NCBI GenBank assembly: GCA_963828855.1
Contig: CAWHGB010000007.1
Coordinates: 1 to 64,000, forward strand
DNA from: CAVVEQ01 sp963828855
Lineage (GTDB): Bacteria > Chloroflexota > Anaerolineae > Anaerolineales > Anaerolineaceae
Length of the DNA stretch: 64,000 nucleotides
Reading direction: 5' to 3'
Positions within the stretch are counted from its first letter, which is position 1. Each line of letters opens with the position of its first letter. The notes beneath the pieces were generated by a model. That model saw nothing but the letters and a program-made list of their open reading frames with translations, was not told the origin of the DNA and searched no databases. The translations under genes and the position numbers were made by a program. Of the stretch, positions 47,710 to 57,380 are shown one piece after another.

Positions 47710-47922
47710 TTAATCATCCACCGCGATCATGACGTTGGAGGCCTTGATAACCGCATAGGCTTCTTTGCCAACTTCGAGCTTCAGGGATTCAACCGATTCC
47801 TTGGTGATGACGGAGACGATCTCCTCTCCACCGCTCGTGCGAAGGATCACTTCAGAATTTACGGCACCGGGGATGATTTTGACAACCTTCCCTTTGATCA
47901 CATTTCGGGCACTGAGCTTCAT
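47710..47922 (-). CDS. Molbindin-type Mop/TOBE domain protein
   Basis: A complete 70-residue single Mop domain beginning MKLSARNVIKGKVVKIIPGA, with VNSEVILRTSGGEEIVSVIT and the closing VGKEAYAVIKASNVMIAVD. Such proteins bind molybdate or tungstate oxyanions as a ring-shaped oligomer and store or buffer them in the cytoplasm. No modABC genes lie in the window. It could supply metal for a molybdo- or tungstoenzyme elsewhere. It is a single gene with a bidirectional terminator at its end. Confidence 0.9.
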   Translation of the reverse strand: MKLSARNVIKGKVVKIIPGAVNSEVILRTSGGEEIVSVITKESVESLKLEVGKEAYAVIKASNVMIAVDD

Positions 47923-47987
47923 TTATTTCCTCACTTAACTCTATTCTGGACTAATTTTATCCGATTATAACTGAATTTCAATCCTAT

Positions 47988-49162
47988 CTAATCAATCCAC
48001 AGTAGCTTCCTTGCCAATGCCTGCATATCCCGTGGCTGCCTTCTTCAACCTCTGACATCTCAATGAATTCATCGCTCGTATGCGCCTGGGCGAATATCCC
48101 CGGGGCCAAACACCACCGCCGGGATGCCGGCAACCCCGGCACTGTAACTGGCATTGGTGCAGTAGGGAATTGCGTACGAGTTCCGCTGGTCAATACCTGC
48201 TGAAATCAGCACAGTCCTGGCATTGCCGCACCAGACTCGGATTCCACCCCGTATCCCAGGCGGGATGGAAATCGCTCGGGTGAATGCATTTCTCGGTGTA
48301 ACTGGTGAAGGTGACCTGGTCCATTTCGACCGTTGCGCCGTGCATATTTGCTGCCACACCTTCGTAATCCTGCAGTACGCTTTTCTCGGCTGTTTCCCCG
48401 GGCATCAAGGCGTCTGATCCAGGGTTAGGCGGCATTCCACCGGGACGGTGGATAGACTGGGAAAGGGATTGGAGATCAGTTCGATTGGCGCGTGGCTTCC
48501 GTTTCCGATGGATGGGTTGGATGGAAAAGCGTGATCGGAAAGCTCCTGCGGCCAGTTGTCGCCAGGGCATACACGGCGTTCCCGGATTGGTCATCCGCGG
48601 AGGAATGGGCTGCCATCCCCGGCACCCGGAAGGTCACCCGCGCCCGTGCCACGCTGCCCGAATCCTAGCTGGCAATTGGTCGGTTCGCCAACCACGACAA
48701 CGTCCGGGTGGATCGCATCCACCACCTGCTGCAAACCGATGCCTTCAAAAGTTTCCTCCCCCACGCTGCCAATTACATAGATGGTGCCTTGGAATTGACT
48801 TCGATCCAAGCTCCCCAGGCCCGCGATCATGGCCGCCATCGAACCCTTATTGTCCGTGGCTCCCCTCCCCCACACCCGGCCACTCCGCAACTTCGCCACT
48901 GAAGGGATCACGCTCCCACAATTCCGGGCCACCGCCGGGACCACGTCCAATGTGGGCGTCGAAGATCAGCTTCCCGCCCTGGTCGGATTAGCCGTGAAGC
49001 TCACCTATCAGGTTTCCCGCCGCATCCCGCCAGATACGATCAAAACCGGCAGCCTTCATGGCGCTTCTCGGCCGCTTCGACCACCCCGCCTTCCTGACCG
49101 GAAAGGCTGGGTTGTCGGACAAGGTTCTGGAGGATTTCGATGGGGGAGATGTGAGTGTCCAT
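47988..49162 (-). CDS. M20-family metallopeptidase/deacylase, heavily frameshifted
   Basis: An ArgE/DapE-type dinuclear zinc amidohydrolase. It begins MDTHISPIEILQNLVRQPSL. The first metal site is FDAHIDVVPA, then WGRGATDNKGSMAAMI, the catalytic Glu pair in SVGEETFEG, and VVVGEPTNCQLGFGQRG. At least six breaks occur between 49030 and 48010, and the stop is placed at 47988 from the frame ending ARKLLWID. Its position after hydantoinase and PreT/PreA genes suggests it removes the N-carbamoyl group from an N-carbamoyl amino acid, as M20 carbamoylases do. A desuccinylase or deacetylase role cannot be excluded. Confidence 0.8.
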
Positions 49163-49220
49163 GGGGTTTCCTTGGTTGAAAGGATGATTGGTTGAATGGT
49201 TGATTTGATAATTGGTAGGA

Positions 49221-50419
49221 TCAGTGGGTTTGCAACTGGATTTCTATACAATCCGGCACCGGGCAGACCTGGGCACATAAGACCGCAACCGACACAAAGC
49301 CCCTCCTGCACCACTGGGCGCCGGTCTGCCGGGAACTCGATGGCCATGTGACCGCCATCGGCGCAGGCAACATAGCACAATCCGCAACCAATGCAGGTAT
49401 CCATGTCAATCCTGGAGACGACTTTGACTCCGTGGGTGAGCTTTTCGTGTTCAGTCAACTTCACAAGCGCCAGGCCGATTACCTCCGCTGGGGACCTATA
49501 CTGGTGATCCTCCAGCCAGCGGGAAAGTCCATCCCTCAGTGGATTAATCAACCCAAAGCCGCGCTGCAGCACTGCCGTGCAGACTTGTACGGTGGTGGCT
49601 CCCAGCAGCAGGTATTCCAGCGCGTCCCGCCAGTCATAAATCCCACCCACTCCCGAGATCGGGATTTTTACTGAGCTAGCAAGATCGGCCACAATGCGCA
49701 GACCTATGGGTTTCACCGCCCTTCCCGAAAAACCGCCGCGGGTGCCTTTCCCCTGCACGCTTGGCAGCGGTGAAAATGTACTTCAAATCTATCCCGCCTA
49801 TACCCTCCAGGCAATCGATGGCGCAGATACCGTTCCCCCCGCCCCGTTCCACCGCCTTCCCGATCGAAACAATATCGGTCACGCTGGGGCTGAGCTTCAC
49901 GTAAACTGGCGCGCTGCGCCTGCCTTCCACCACCCAAGCCGTGACCTTTTCGGTCAGGTGCGGGTCCTGGCTGACCATCCAGCCCGGGGTGGATTCACCC
50001 TCCAGTTCCGCTCCCTGCGGGCAGGAGATGCTGGCTTCGATCATATCCGCCCCGGCTTGCTCGGAGATATACACCAGTTCGTGCCACTCCTCCCTGGTGC
50101 TGCCCATCAGGCTGGCAATGATGCGCTTTTCTGGAAAACGCGATTTTAACCAGGCGATATCCTCGGCCACCTCATGGATATGCCTTTCGGATAACAGGTC
50201 TGTATTTTGCAGCCCCACCAATCCGGGACCCGGCCGCACACCGGCCATGATCGGATAGGTGATGGATACTTCTTCGGAGTCCAGGGAGGTGGTTTTCAAC
50301 ACAGCGCCCGCCCAACCGCGTTCCAATCCGCGAGCGGTCATCTCGCGGTTATCGGTGGACGGCGAAGCAGCCAGGATAAATGGATTCTCGAAACGAATCC
50401 CGCAGAAATCAACGACCAT
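49221..50419 (-). CDS. preA: NAD-dependent dihydropyrimidine dehydrogenase, PreA-like subunit, frameshifted
   Basis: A dihydroorotate-dehydrogenase-like FMN barrel with a C-terminal ferredoxin domain. MVVDFCGIRFENPFILAASP opens it, the active-site loop contains ASISCPQGAELEG with the proton-donating Cys, and ISGVGGIYDWRDALEYLLLG binds FMN. CIGCGLCYVACADGGHMAIE and CVGCGLC hold two [4Fe-4S] clusters. Breaks near 49745 and 49285 must be joined, giving about 400 residues. It begins one base after the PreT stop, so the two subunits are coupled. Together they reduce uracil or thymine, or run in the oxidative direction. Confidence 0.88.
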
Positions 50420-50420
50420 G

Positions 50421-51737
50421 TTAATCACGGGTAATCCCCTGCCCGGCCAGCCAGGTATATGCCTCGCGTGCGGCTTGCATCCCCGAGGCCATACTGCCGA
50501 CGATTGAAGAACCGCCTGATCGAATTTCACCCGCCGCAAACACCTTGGGGTTGGAAGTCTGGAATTTCCCCAATTCTACAGCTGCTAGCCCCTTGTTTTC
50601 GGCAATTCCCAATCCTTTTAGAAGATTCAACTCGGATGACTGCCCAAGGGCGAGCACAACAGCGTCGCAATCCAGGAAGGTCGGTTGTTTATTCGGATCG
50701 GGTTCCACCCAGCGGCGGCCGCCGCGCATTTCTGCGCTGTAGCGCATATGGGCGATCTTCACCCCGCAGACCCTACCTTTCTCGGAAATGATCATTTCCG
50801 TCACGCTAAACCAGCGGAATTCCACCCCCAGCGCACAGGCTTCAATATATTCATATTCCCAGGCGGGCATTTCTTCAAGTCCGCGGCGGTATAGGACGAT
50901 CACCCTCTCCGCCCCGTTTCTTTTTGCCACCGCAGCTGCATCCAGCGCCACATTCCCCCCTCCGATGACCACAACAGTGGAACCAAGCAGCGGGATGGTG
51001 CCCTCCCGGGTGTGGGCTGTCCGTGCCCTGGATAAATAATCCAGCGCCCGGAAAACCCCCTGGCTTTCCGCACCGGGAATGCCAGGGTCCGGGTCGGCTT
51101 GCTGACCGATCGCCAGGATAACAGCCTGGTATTCGGAAACGATTCTTGCAGCAACGGTTTCATCCACGTCCGAACTTGAATGGAGGTGGATTCCCCCGGC
51201 GAGGATCCGGGAAATGTCATGATCGACCACAGTTTGGGGAAGATGATGCTCAGGAATTACCCTGCCGGCCTGGCCGCCCAATTCCTCCGAGCGCTCAAAG
51301 AGATGCGCTTCCAGCCCCAGCCGTACGAACTGCGCAGCCGCTCCCAACCCGGCCGGCCCGCCGCCAATCACAGCCACCCGCGGCGCATCGGGGGCAACCC
51401 GCGGTAGACGGGGTGATTCGGCGTTCCCCGTGGCGAAGGCTTGCAGAGCTCCGATCCGCACGGCAGGCTCTCCCAGGGGCAGCAGCACGCAGGATCCCTC
51501 GCAAAGTTCGGCAGTCGGGCAGGCAGTGCCGCAGACATACCCAAGCGGGCAAGCCGCGTAGATCAGATCCGCCGCACCCTGGAGGTTATCCTCCGAAATG
51601 CGCTGGATGAAATCGGGAATGGGCACGCGAGCAGGGCAGGCATCCACGCAGGGAGGATTGTGGCAGCCAAGGCAGCGGCGGGATTCGAGCAGTGCCTGTG
51701 GGCGGTTTAGGGTGTGGGTATTTCGTTTCTTAACCAT
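50421..51737 (-). CDS. preT: NAD-dependent dihydropyrimidine dehydrogenase, PreT-like flavoprotein subunit
   Basis: Unbroken, 438 residues, homologous to the small subunit of glutamate synthase. The N-terminal Fe-S region is CLGCHNPPCVDACPARVPIP with later CPLGYVCGTACP and CEGSC. FAD binding is VAVIGGGPAGLGAAAQFVRL and NAD(P) binding VVVIGGGNVALDAAAVAKRN. It passes electrons from NAD(P)H through FAD and Fe-S clusters to the PreA FMN site. It lies between hydantoinase and PreA genes, which supports the pyrimidine role over the alternative of a generic GltD-like protein. Confidence 0.9.
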   Translation of the reverse strand: MVKKRNTHTLNRPQALLESRRCLGCHNPPCVDACPARVPIPDFIQRISEDNLQGAADLIYAACPLGYVCGTACPTAELCEGSCVLLPLGEPAVRIGALQAFATGNAESPRLPRVAPDAPRVAVIGGGPAGLGAAAQFVRLGLEAHLFERSEELGGQAGRVIPEHHLPQTVVDHDISRILAGGIHLHSSSDVDETVAARIVSEYQAVILAIGQQADPDPGIPGAESQGVFRALDYLSRARTAHTREGTIPLLGSTVVVIGGGNVALDAAAVAKRNGAERVIVLYRRGLEEMPAWEYEYIEACALGVEFRWFSVTEMIISEKGRVCGVKIAHMRYSAEMRGGRRWVEPDPNKQPTFLDCDAVVLALGQSSELNLLKGLGIAENKGLAAVELGKFQTSNPKVFAAGEIRSGGSSIVGSMASGMQAAREAYTWLAGQGITRD

Positions 51738-51781
51738 TTTTCTCCGATCAGCTCGATCTTTCGGATCATCAGGTTGGGATT

Positions 51782-53154
51782 CTACCCTGAAAGCACACGC
51801 CGGATCAGGATTCCATTGGAATCTGCTTGGAGTTCGTTTTCTCGAACGATTACCCGTCCACGTAGAAAGGTTGCCCGGACCCTTCCCTGCACTTGCTACC
51901 CTTCATAGGGGAGACAATCGGTATTCATGTGAAGATTGGCAGCGTGCACTTCCCAGCTCGGGATAGGATCAAAGAGAACCAGGTCAGCATCAGCTCCCGG
52001 AATAATGCTCCCTTTTCGCGGATGGAGTCCAAACACCCTTGCCGGCTCTTCGGCCCAGATTTGGGTGAATTTTTCGAGGGTCAATTTGCCAGCCGCGACC
52101 CCGGCGGTGAATATGAGCGGCAAGCGCAATTCCACCCCACCCATGCCGCCAGGGATTCTGCTGAAATCATTGAGATCAGTTTCCTTCTGCGCCCGGGTAT
52201 ACGGACAGTGATCCGTGGCCAGGATGGAGAGAGTTCCATCTGCCAGCCCATTCCAAAGCGCCTGCTGGTGTACTGCATGTTTGATGGATGGCGCGCAGAT
52301 CAGGCTGGCAGCGTGGGCGGGATCCCCGCAATAATCCGCTGAAGTGAAAAGCAGGTATTGGGGGCAGGTTTCACCGCTCACAGGTCGGCCGGCTCTTCGT
52401 GCCTCAGCAATAGCTGAAACCCCGCCATGGGTGCTCACGTGGTGGATATGCACGCGGGTACCGATCTGTTGCTGGTAATGCAGAAGGCGGTGAATCGCAT
52501 CTTCCTCGCACTCCACCGGGCGGGATTCGGGGTATTGGCAAAGGGATTTCTTGCCCTTCTGCCAATAAATTCTGCAGTCACCCTGTCCGCCAGGGGTCCA
52601 TCCTCGGCGTGAACGGATACAAGCGCACCAACTGCCCGGATGGCTTCGAGTACTTGTCGAAGTTCTGAATCATCCAGCCGAAAGCCATCATAAGCCATGA
52701 ACACTTTGAAGCTTGGGAAACCAGCCCGAACAAGGGCTGGGATTTCCTTCACCATGTTCGCAACATCTCCGCGGATGTTTAGATGGAAGCTGTAATCCAC
52801 CCAAGAGTCCCGCGCTGCCTCTTCTTTTTTTCTCTCCAAAGATTCCGCGAGATTTTCATCCCCCTCCGGGATGCAAAAATCGATCACTGTGGTGACCCCC
52901 CCAAACGCTGCTGCCTTCGTGCCAGTAGCAAAGGTATCGGAGGAGACATGCGCTCCAGTCGGCCAGGGAAGATGGACGTGAACATCCACCCCGCCGGGAA
53001 GCACGACCAAGCCGCTGGCATCCAGTACCTCAGCACCATCCGATGGCAGATCCTCACCCACCGAACTTATTTTGTCATCCTCGATCAGGATATCCCCCTG
53101 CAAGGATCCGCACCCGCGTGCGATCAATCCATTCTTGATCAGTATCTTATTCAC
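51782..53154 (-). CDS. Dihydropyrimidinase/D-hydantoinase, frameshifted
   Basis: A binuclear zinc cyclic amidase. GGVDVHVHLPWPTGAHVSS gives the HxH site, SFKVFMAYDGF the carbamylated Lys, VSVHAEDG and HIHHVSTHGG further His ligands, and SILATDHCPYT the Asp. Substrate-side CPQYLLFT is also present. Breaks near 52520 and 51900 split about 455 residues; the last frame ends at a TAG at 51782. The start is GTG with a GGAA element before it. It would open the dihydropyrimidine made by PreT/PreA to N-carbamoyl-beta-alanine, or hydrolyse hydantoins. It is the first gene of the cassette. Confidence 0.88.
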
Positions 53155-53276
53155 GGAATTCCATTTCCCTAATAACTCATTGGTAAAAGCAGTTCGGGAA
53201 TTATAGCATCCAGGAACCGGTCAGAATCCGCGCGGCTGGCATTTCCCCTGTACAATTAAGTCTGAGGATCCCCCCT

Positions 53277-55365
53277 ATGCTGCTATACGCTGTTTGTATC
53301 TTCGTTTCCGCCTTCCTGCTCTTCCAGGTCCAACCGATGATCTCGCGGTTCATCCTACCGTTTTTCGGCGGCACCCCAATGGTCTGGTCCACGGTACAGC
53401 TCTTTTTCCAGGTATTTCTTACGGTCGGCTATGCCTATTCCGCCTGGATGATTTCCCGCGTTCCTGTCAAAAATCAGCGGGTGATCCATATTTCCTTGCT
53501 GGCCTTGGGTGTGGCCTTGCTCGCCGGGTTGGGATTTTTCTGGCCCTCCCCGGTGACACCCTCTGCAGCCTGGAAACCGATCGGCGTGGATACGCCCATC
53601 TTGGATATTTTTAAACTCTTAATCGTGGCGGTGGGATTGCCCTATTTCATGCTCTGCACAAACAGCCCGCTCATCCAGGCCTGGTTCAGCAAGGCACTCC
53701 CGGGTAAAAGCCCCTACCGGCTGTATGCTCTCTCAAATATCGGTTCCCTTCTGGGTCTGCTTGTATATCCATTCCTGATCGAGCCCAACCTTACCCTGCG
53801 AGCCCAGGGATGGGCCTGGGCGATTGGTTTTGTCCTTTTTGCAGCTCTTGCCGGCACAGCCGCCTTCCGCTCCACCCGCTATGCCGGAACCGAAGAAGCA
53901 AAAGTCATATCACCGCTCTCACCCCGTCCGATGAAGCGCGTGCAAGCGCTCTGGATCCTTTTCAGCGCGGTCGCCTCCACCCTTCTGCTGGCCATCACCA
54001 ACCAGATCACCCAGGAGGTTGCAGCCGTTCCCTTCCTTTGGGTGCTGCCACTTTCCATTTACCTGGTAACGTTCATCCTTACCTATTCAGGCGAGAAATG
54101 GTACAGCCGCAGGCTTTTCGGCGTCCTGCTTATCATCGCTTCTGCCGCCATGCTCTGGGCGCTCATTGACGTTCGCACCCATTTCATAACCCAGATCGCC
54201 ATCTATAGTTTCGTGCTCTTCACCGGGGCGATGATCTGCAACGGGGAAACTTACCGCCTTCGCCCGGCAGCCGACCGGTTGACCCGCTTCTACCTGATGA
54301 CATCCATCGGTGGTGCGCTGGGCGGAGTTTTCGTGAACCTGATCGCTCCCTGCCATCTTCAAAGGCTTCTGGGAACTACCCATCAGCATCGGCCTAACCT
54401 GGGCGCTCGTGCTGGCCATTTTTGTCAGCCGAAAATCAACCGATGCTGAAAAACGGGTGAAATTCCTCTTCAATGTAACGATTGGAGCAGCGATTATCCT
54501 GGTTGGCGGATTGGCGGTCTTTTCGTTTCTGGGCGGCGCGCCTTCAGGGGATGTGTTCCAGGAACGCAACTTCTATGGGGTCACCCGCGTCAGGGAGATC
54601 AACCAGGACGATCCCGCCTGGCATGGCTATAACCTCGTTCATGGCGTCACCATCCACGGCGTTCAATACACCGCTGCCGATAAGCGCGATCTGCCCACCG
54701 GCTATTACGCGCAAGAGAGCGGGGTTGGTCTTGCCATTGAGAACCATCCCAAATTCGGGCAGGGGATGAAGGTCGGGATCATCGGCCTGGGGATGGGGGG
54801 GTTATCCGCGTACGGGCAGAGCGGGGATAACTACCGCTATTACGAGATCAACCCGGTCATGAAAGACCTCGCGCTGGGATTGGGTGATTATTTTTCCTAT
54901 ATCCAGGATTCCCCCGCGATGACGGATATTGTTATGGGCGACGCGCGCATTTCCATGGAACGGGAGCTCGCGGATGGCAGCGCCACGGTCTATGATGTGT
55001 TGGTGATGGATGCCTTCAGCGGGGATTCGATCCCGGTGCACCTCCTTACCAAAGAAGCCTTCGAGATATACCTTCAGCAGCTCGCTCCGGATGGCACCCT
55101 GGTCGCCAATATCTCCAACCGGCATCTGAATATGATCCCCGTTTTCTGGAAACAAGCACAGGCATTTGGAATGCCGATGGTCGTCATCCCCACGGAAGGT
55201 GACGGGAAGCTATCCCGCTCCTCGCTTTTCGTTCTCCTCAGCCGCGATCCCAGTGTTCTCCAAAATCCTGCCATCTCCGCGCGGGCGGAGAAACTGGATG
55301 GTTATTCCACCACCATCCCACAGTGGACAGACGATTTCAGTAATCTTTTTCAGATCCTGAGATAA
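53277..55365 (+). CDS. Membrane-fused spermidine-synthase-like protein, one frameshift
   Basis: The first 390 or so residues form a polytopic membrane region of about ten spans, beginning MLLYAVCIFVSAFLLFQVQP and including ALSNIGSLLGLLVYPFLIEP. The C-terminal domain has the aminopropyltransferase/methyltransferase fold: VGIIGLGMGGLSAYG for S-adenosylmethionine, YRYYEINPVM, and VLVMDAFSGDSIPVHLLTKE. One break near 54350-54410 separates the two halves. The whole is about 695 residues. Such fusions are common in bacteria; whether they make polyamines is unsettled. Its membrane half resembles the SpeE-associated integral membrane proteins. Confidence 0.85.
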
Positions 55366-55397
55366 CCCTAACACCGCCGTAAGAAAGGTAAGTCGTG

Positions 55398-56078
55398 ATG
55401 GAACCACAGAACACGTTTGATCGGGAAAAGCTGAAAACCCCCCGTGCGGCGGCAATCGCGGGTATCCTGTTTTCAGCCCTGATGATCACAAGCCTTGTTC
55501 TCATTAGAATCTCCATTCCCTACAATCCCCTGGAAAGCGGTGAGTGGCTGCTGAAGAATACCAGGATCGTAGGTTTTGCCCTTACTCTCATACCGTTATC
55601 CGGGATCGCATTTCTCTGGTTCATGGGCGTGGTTCGGGATCGTTTCGGGGAGATGGAGGACCGCTTATTTTCGACGGTGTTCCTTGGCAGCGGTTTCCTA
55701 TTCCTCGTGCTCATGTTCATCTCCGCTGGCATTGCCGGCAGTGTAATCCTGCTTTACGGCACCTCGCTCAGCAATTTAGCCAGGGATGAATTTTATCCAT
55801 TCGGCCGCGCGCTCATGTACACGATCGCAAATGTCTACGCGGTCAAGATGGCATCTGTATTCCTGATAAGCACTACAACGCTTTCGTTCCGGATCGGGTC
55901 CTTTCCGAAATGGGTGATCTATCTCAGCTACGGGCTGGGACTGGTCATGCTCTTCAACATTTTCCTCACGGAATGGCTTATCCTGATTTTCCCACTGTGG
56001 GTATTAATGCTCAGCATTATCGTTCTGGTGGAAAACTTCCGGGTGAAAAAAGAGACCGGCAAAACACCGGCCTCCTAA
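55398..56078 (+). CDS. Uncharacterised six-span membrane protein
   Basis: Unbroken, 226 residues, with six hydrophobic segments starting at about residues 15, 47, 77, 130, 168 and 190. The N-terminal tail is hydrophilic (MEPQNTFDREKLKTPR). No conserved motif of a named family was recognised. It follows the spermidine-synthase-like gene by 32 bases in the same direction and so may share its transcript; AAAGG lies ten bases before the ATG. It converges with the deacetylase-like lipoprotein gene. Confidence 0.65.
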   Translation: MEPQNTFDREKLKTPRAAAIAGILFSALMITSLVLIRISIPYNPLESGEWLLKNTRIVGFALTLIPLSGIAFLWFMGVVRDRFGEMEDRLFSTVFLGSGFLFLVLMFISAGIAGSVILLYGTSLSNLARDEFYPFGRALMYTIANVYAVKMASVFLISTTTLSFRIGSFPKWVIYLSYGLGLVMLFNIFLTEWLILIFPLWVLMLSIIVLVENFRVKKETGKTPAS

Positions 56079-56099
56079 TTTCTTCGATAAAAATCTGGT

Positions 56100-57233
56100 T
56101 TACTGGATCGGTCCGTATTTCTCGCTGCAGACGATATCGTAATACTCCAGTTCGGAGGTTTTAGCCGCATCGGCATACTTCGCAGCCTCCTGACCCACCC
56201 GCCTGACCGCATCGATGTGCTTATCCGCATCCGTATCCCAGTATCGGGGAAGTACCATTAATGGGTATTGGACCTGCCCCTCCGGCATGAAATACTGCCG
56301 GTTCGGGTCGGGGGCATCCGCCAGCGGGAGCCAGTTGAACATCACCGGTCCACGCGGGTTGATGGTGAACCCAAGCAAATAGCCTGCCTGGGCGGCCAAC
56401 TCGGCTGCATGGGGGGTGAAGCCACCGCCCGGCCAGATGAATGCGATAGGTGTTTTCCCGAAATGCTGTTGAAATGCTGAGATCGATCCCTGCAGCTCCC
56501 CGAGGATATATTCATCGGATGAACCCGGGTTGATGGGGATATTGTGAATCACCCCGTGTGCCTGGTGGTCCACCCATCCTTCCTGCTCCAGGGCGGCATT
56601 CTCATCCCAGATGGCTTGAAGTGTATCCGGGTGACTGATAAAGGCGTTCACAACCGGCCAGCCCCATTCCTCATGATACTGGCGGAAAAACTCGTTGAAA
56701 TATTGAGAGTAATGCCGGTCATCAACGATAAGCAGCACCGAACGGTTGGGAATCTTCGCGTTATGGTTGAGGAAATCAGCGGCCTGCTGCATGGTGATGG
56801 CTTCGAATTCCTGGGACTTTAAATCTCGCATCAGGATCTCAAAATCCTTCAGGCTCACCTGATTGGCGTTCGTCTCGCCTTCCTTGGTGATCGAATGGAA
56901 CATGATCGGCATCAGCACCGTACCTGGGGAACTATTGGTGGAGGTCCATTTGTCCTTCAGGTATTGGCATGGATCGGCGATATAGGTGTGAGGCAGGTCC
57001 AGCGGATTCAATTCCCCGGTTTGGAAAACAGCGGGCAGCGCCGGCGGCGTGCGAATGGCGGTGGCAGTAGGCAGCGGGGTCTCTGAAGGCACCAGGGAAG
57101 GCGTGCTGCTGGGCAGGCTGGTTATGGTTGGCGATACCGTCGGCTGCGGGGTACAAGCAGAAATGAAGGTAACGGTCATCAGAAATACCGTAAGGATAAT
57201 TCCCGGCCTAAAGCGTCTGAAATGATAGTGCAT
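56100..57233 (-). CDS. Polysaccharide-deacetylase-fold lipoprotein
   Basis: Unbroken, 377 residues. The signal peptide MHYHFRRFRPGIILTVFLMT ends in a lipobox (FISAC), followed by a Ser/Thr/Pro-rich spacer of about 60 residues typical of cell-surface proteins. The NodB-like domain starts near residue 110 (VLMPIMFHSITKEG). It has DDRH as the first Asp motif, HGVIH as the two metal histidines, and WPGGGFTP as the third motif, somewhat degenerate against RPPYG. It may deacetylate a cell-wall or capsular sugar. An in-frame upstream extension to 57332 is unlikely because it would bypass the signal peptide. Confidence 0.8.
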   Translation of the reverse strand: MHYHFRRFRPGIILTVFLMTVTFISACTPQPTVSPTITSLPSSTPSLVPSETPLPTATAIRTPPALPAVFQTGELNPLDLPHTYIADPCQYLKDKWTSTNSSPGTVLMPIMFHSITKEGETNANQVSLKDFEILMRDLKSQEFEAITMQQAADFLNHNAKIPNRSVLLIVDDRHYSQYFNEFFRQYHEEWGWPVVNAFISHPDTLQAIWDENAALEQEGWVDHQAHGVIHNIPINPGSSDEYILGELQGSISAFQQHFGKTPIAFIWPGGGFTPHAAELAAQAGYLLGFTINPRGPVMFNWLPLADAPDPNRQYFMPEGQVQYPLMVLPRYWDTDADKHIDAVRRVGQEAAKYADAAKTSELEYYDIVCSEKYGPIQ

Positions 57234-57380
57234 GGATGATTTCCTGATGTTTAAGATCTGGCCCGGTTCAATAACCGAGGCAGCGCCCATTATAATTGAT
57301 GGTTGCCTCAACCCGTCGGCGTAACAAATCACCCATTACTGGGTTATATAAATATTGGCATCTATATAGGATACTTCCCC

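Noticed and set aside
57264..57309. Small inverted repeats CGGTT-N4-AACCG and GAGGCA-N21-TGCCTC between the lipoprotein and pfaD genes
   Set aside because: Short arms and no consistent relation to promoter elements; kept only as a note on the divergent region.
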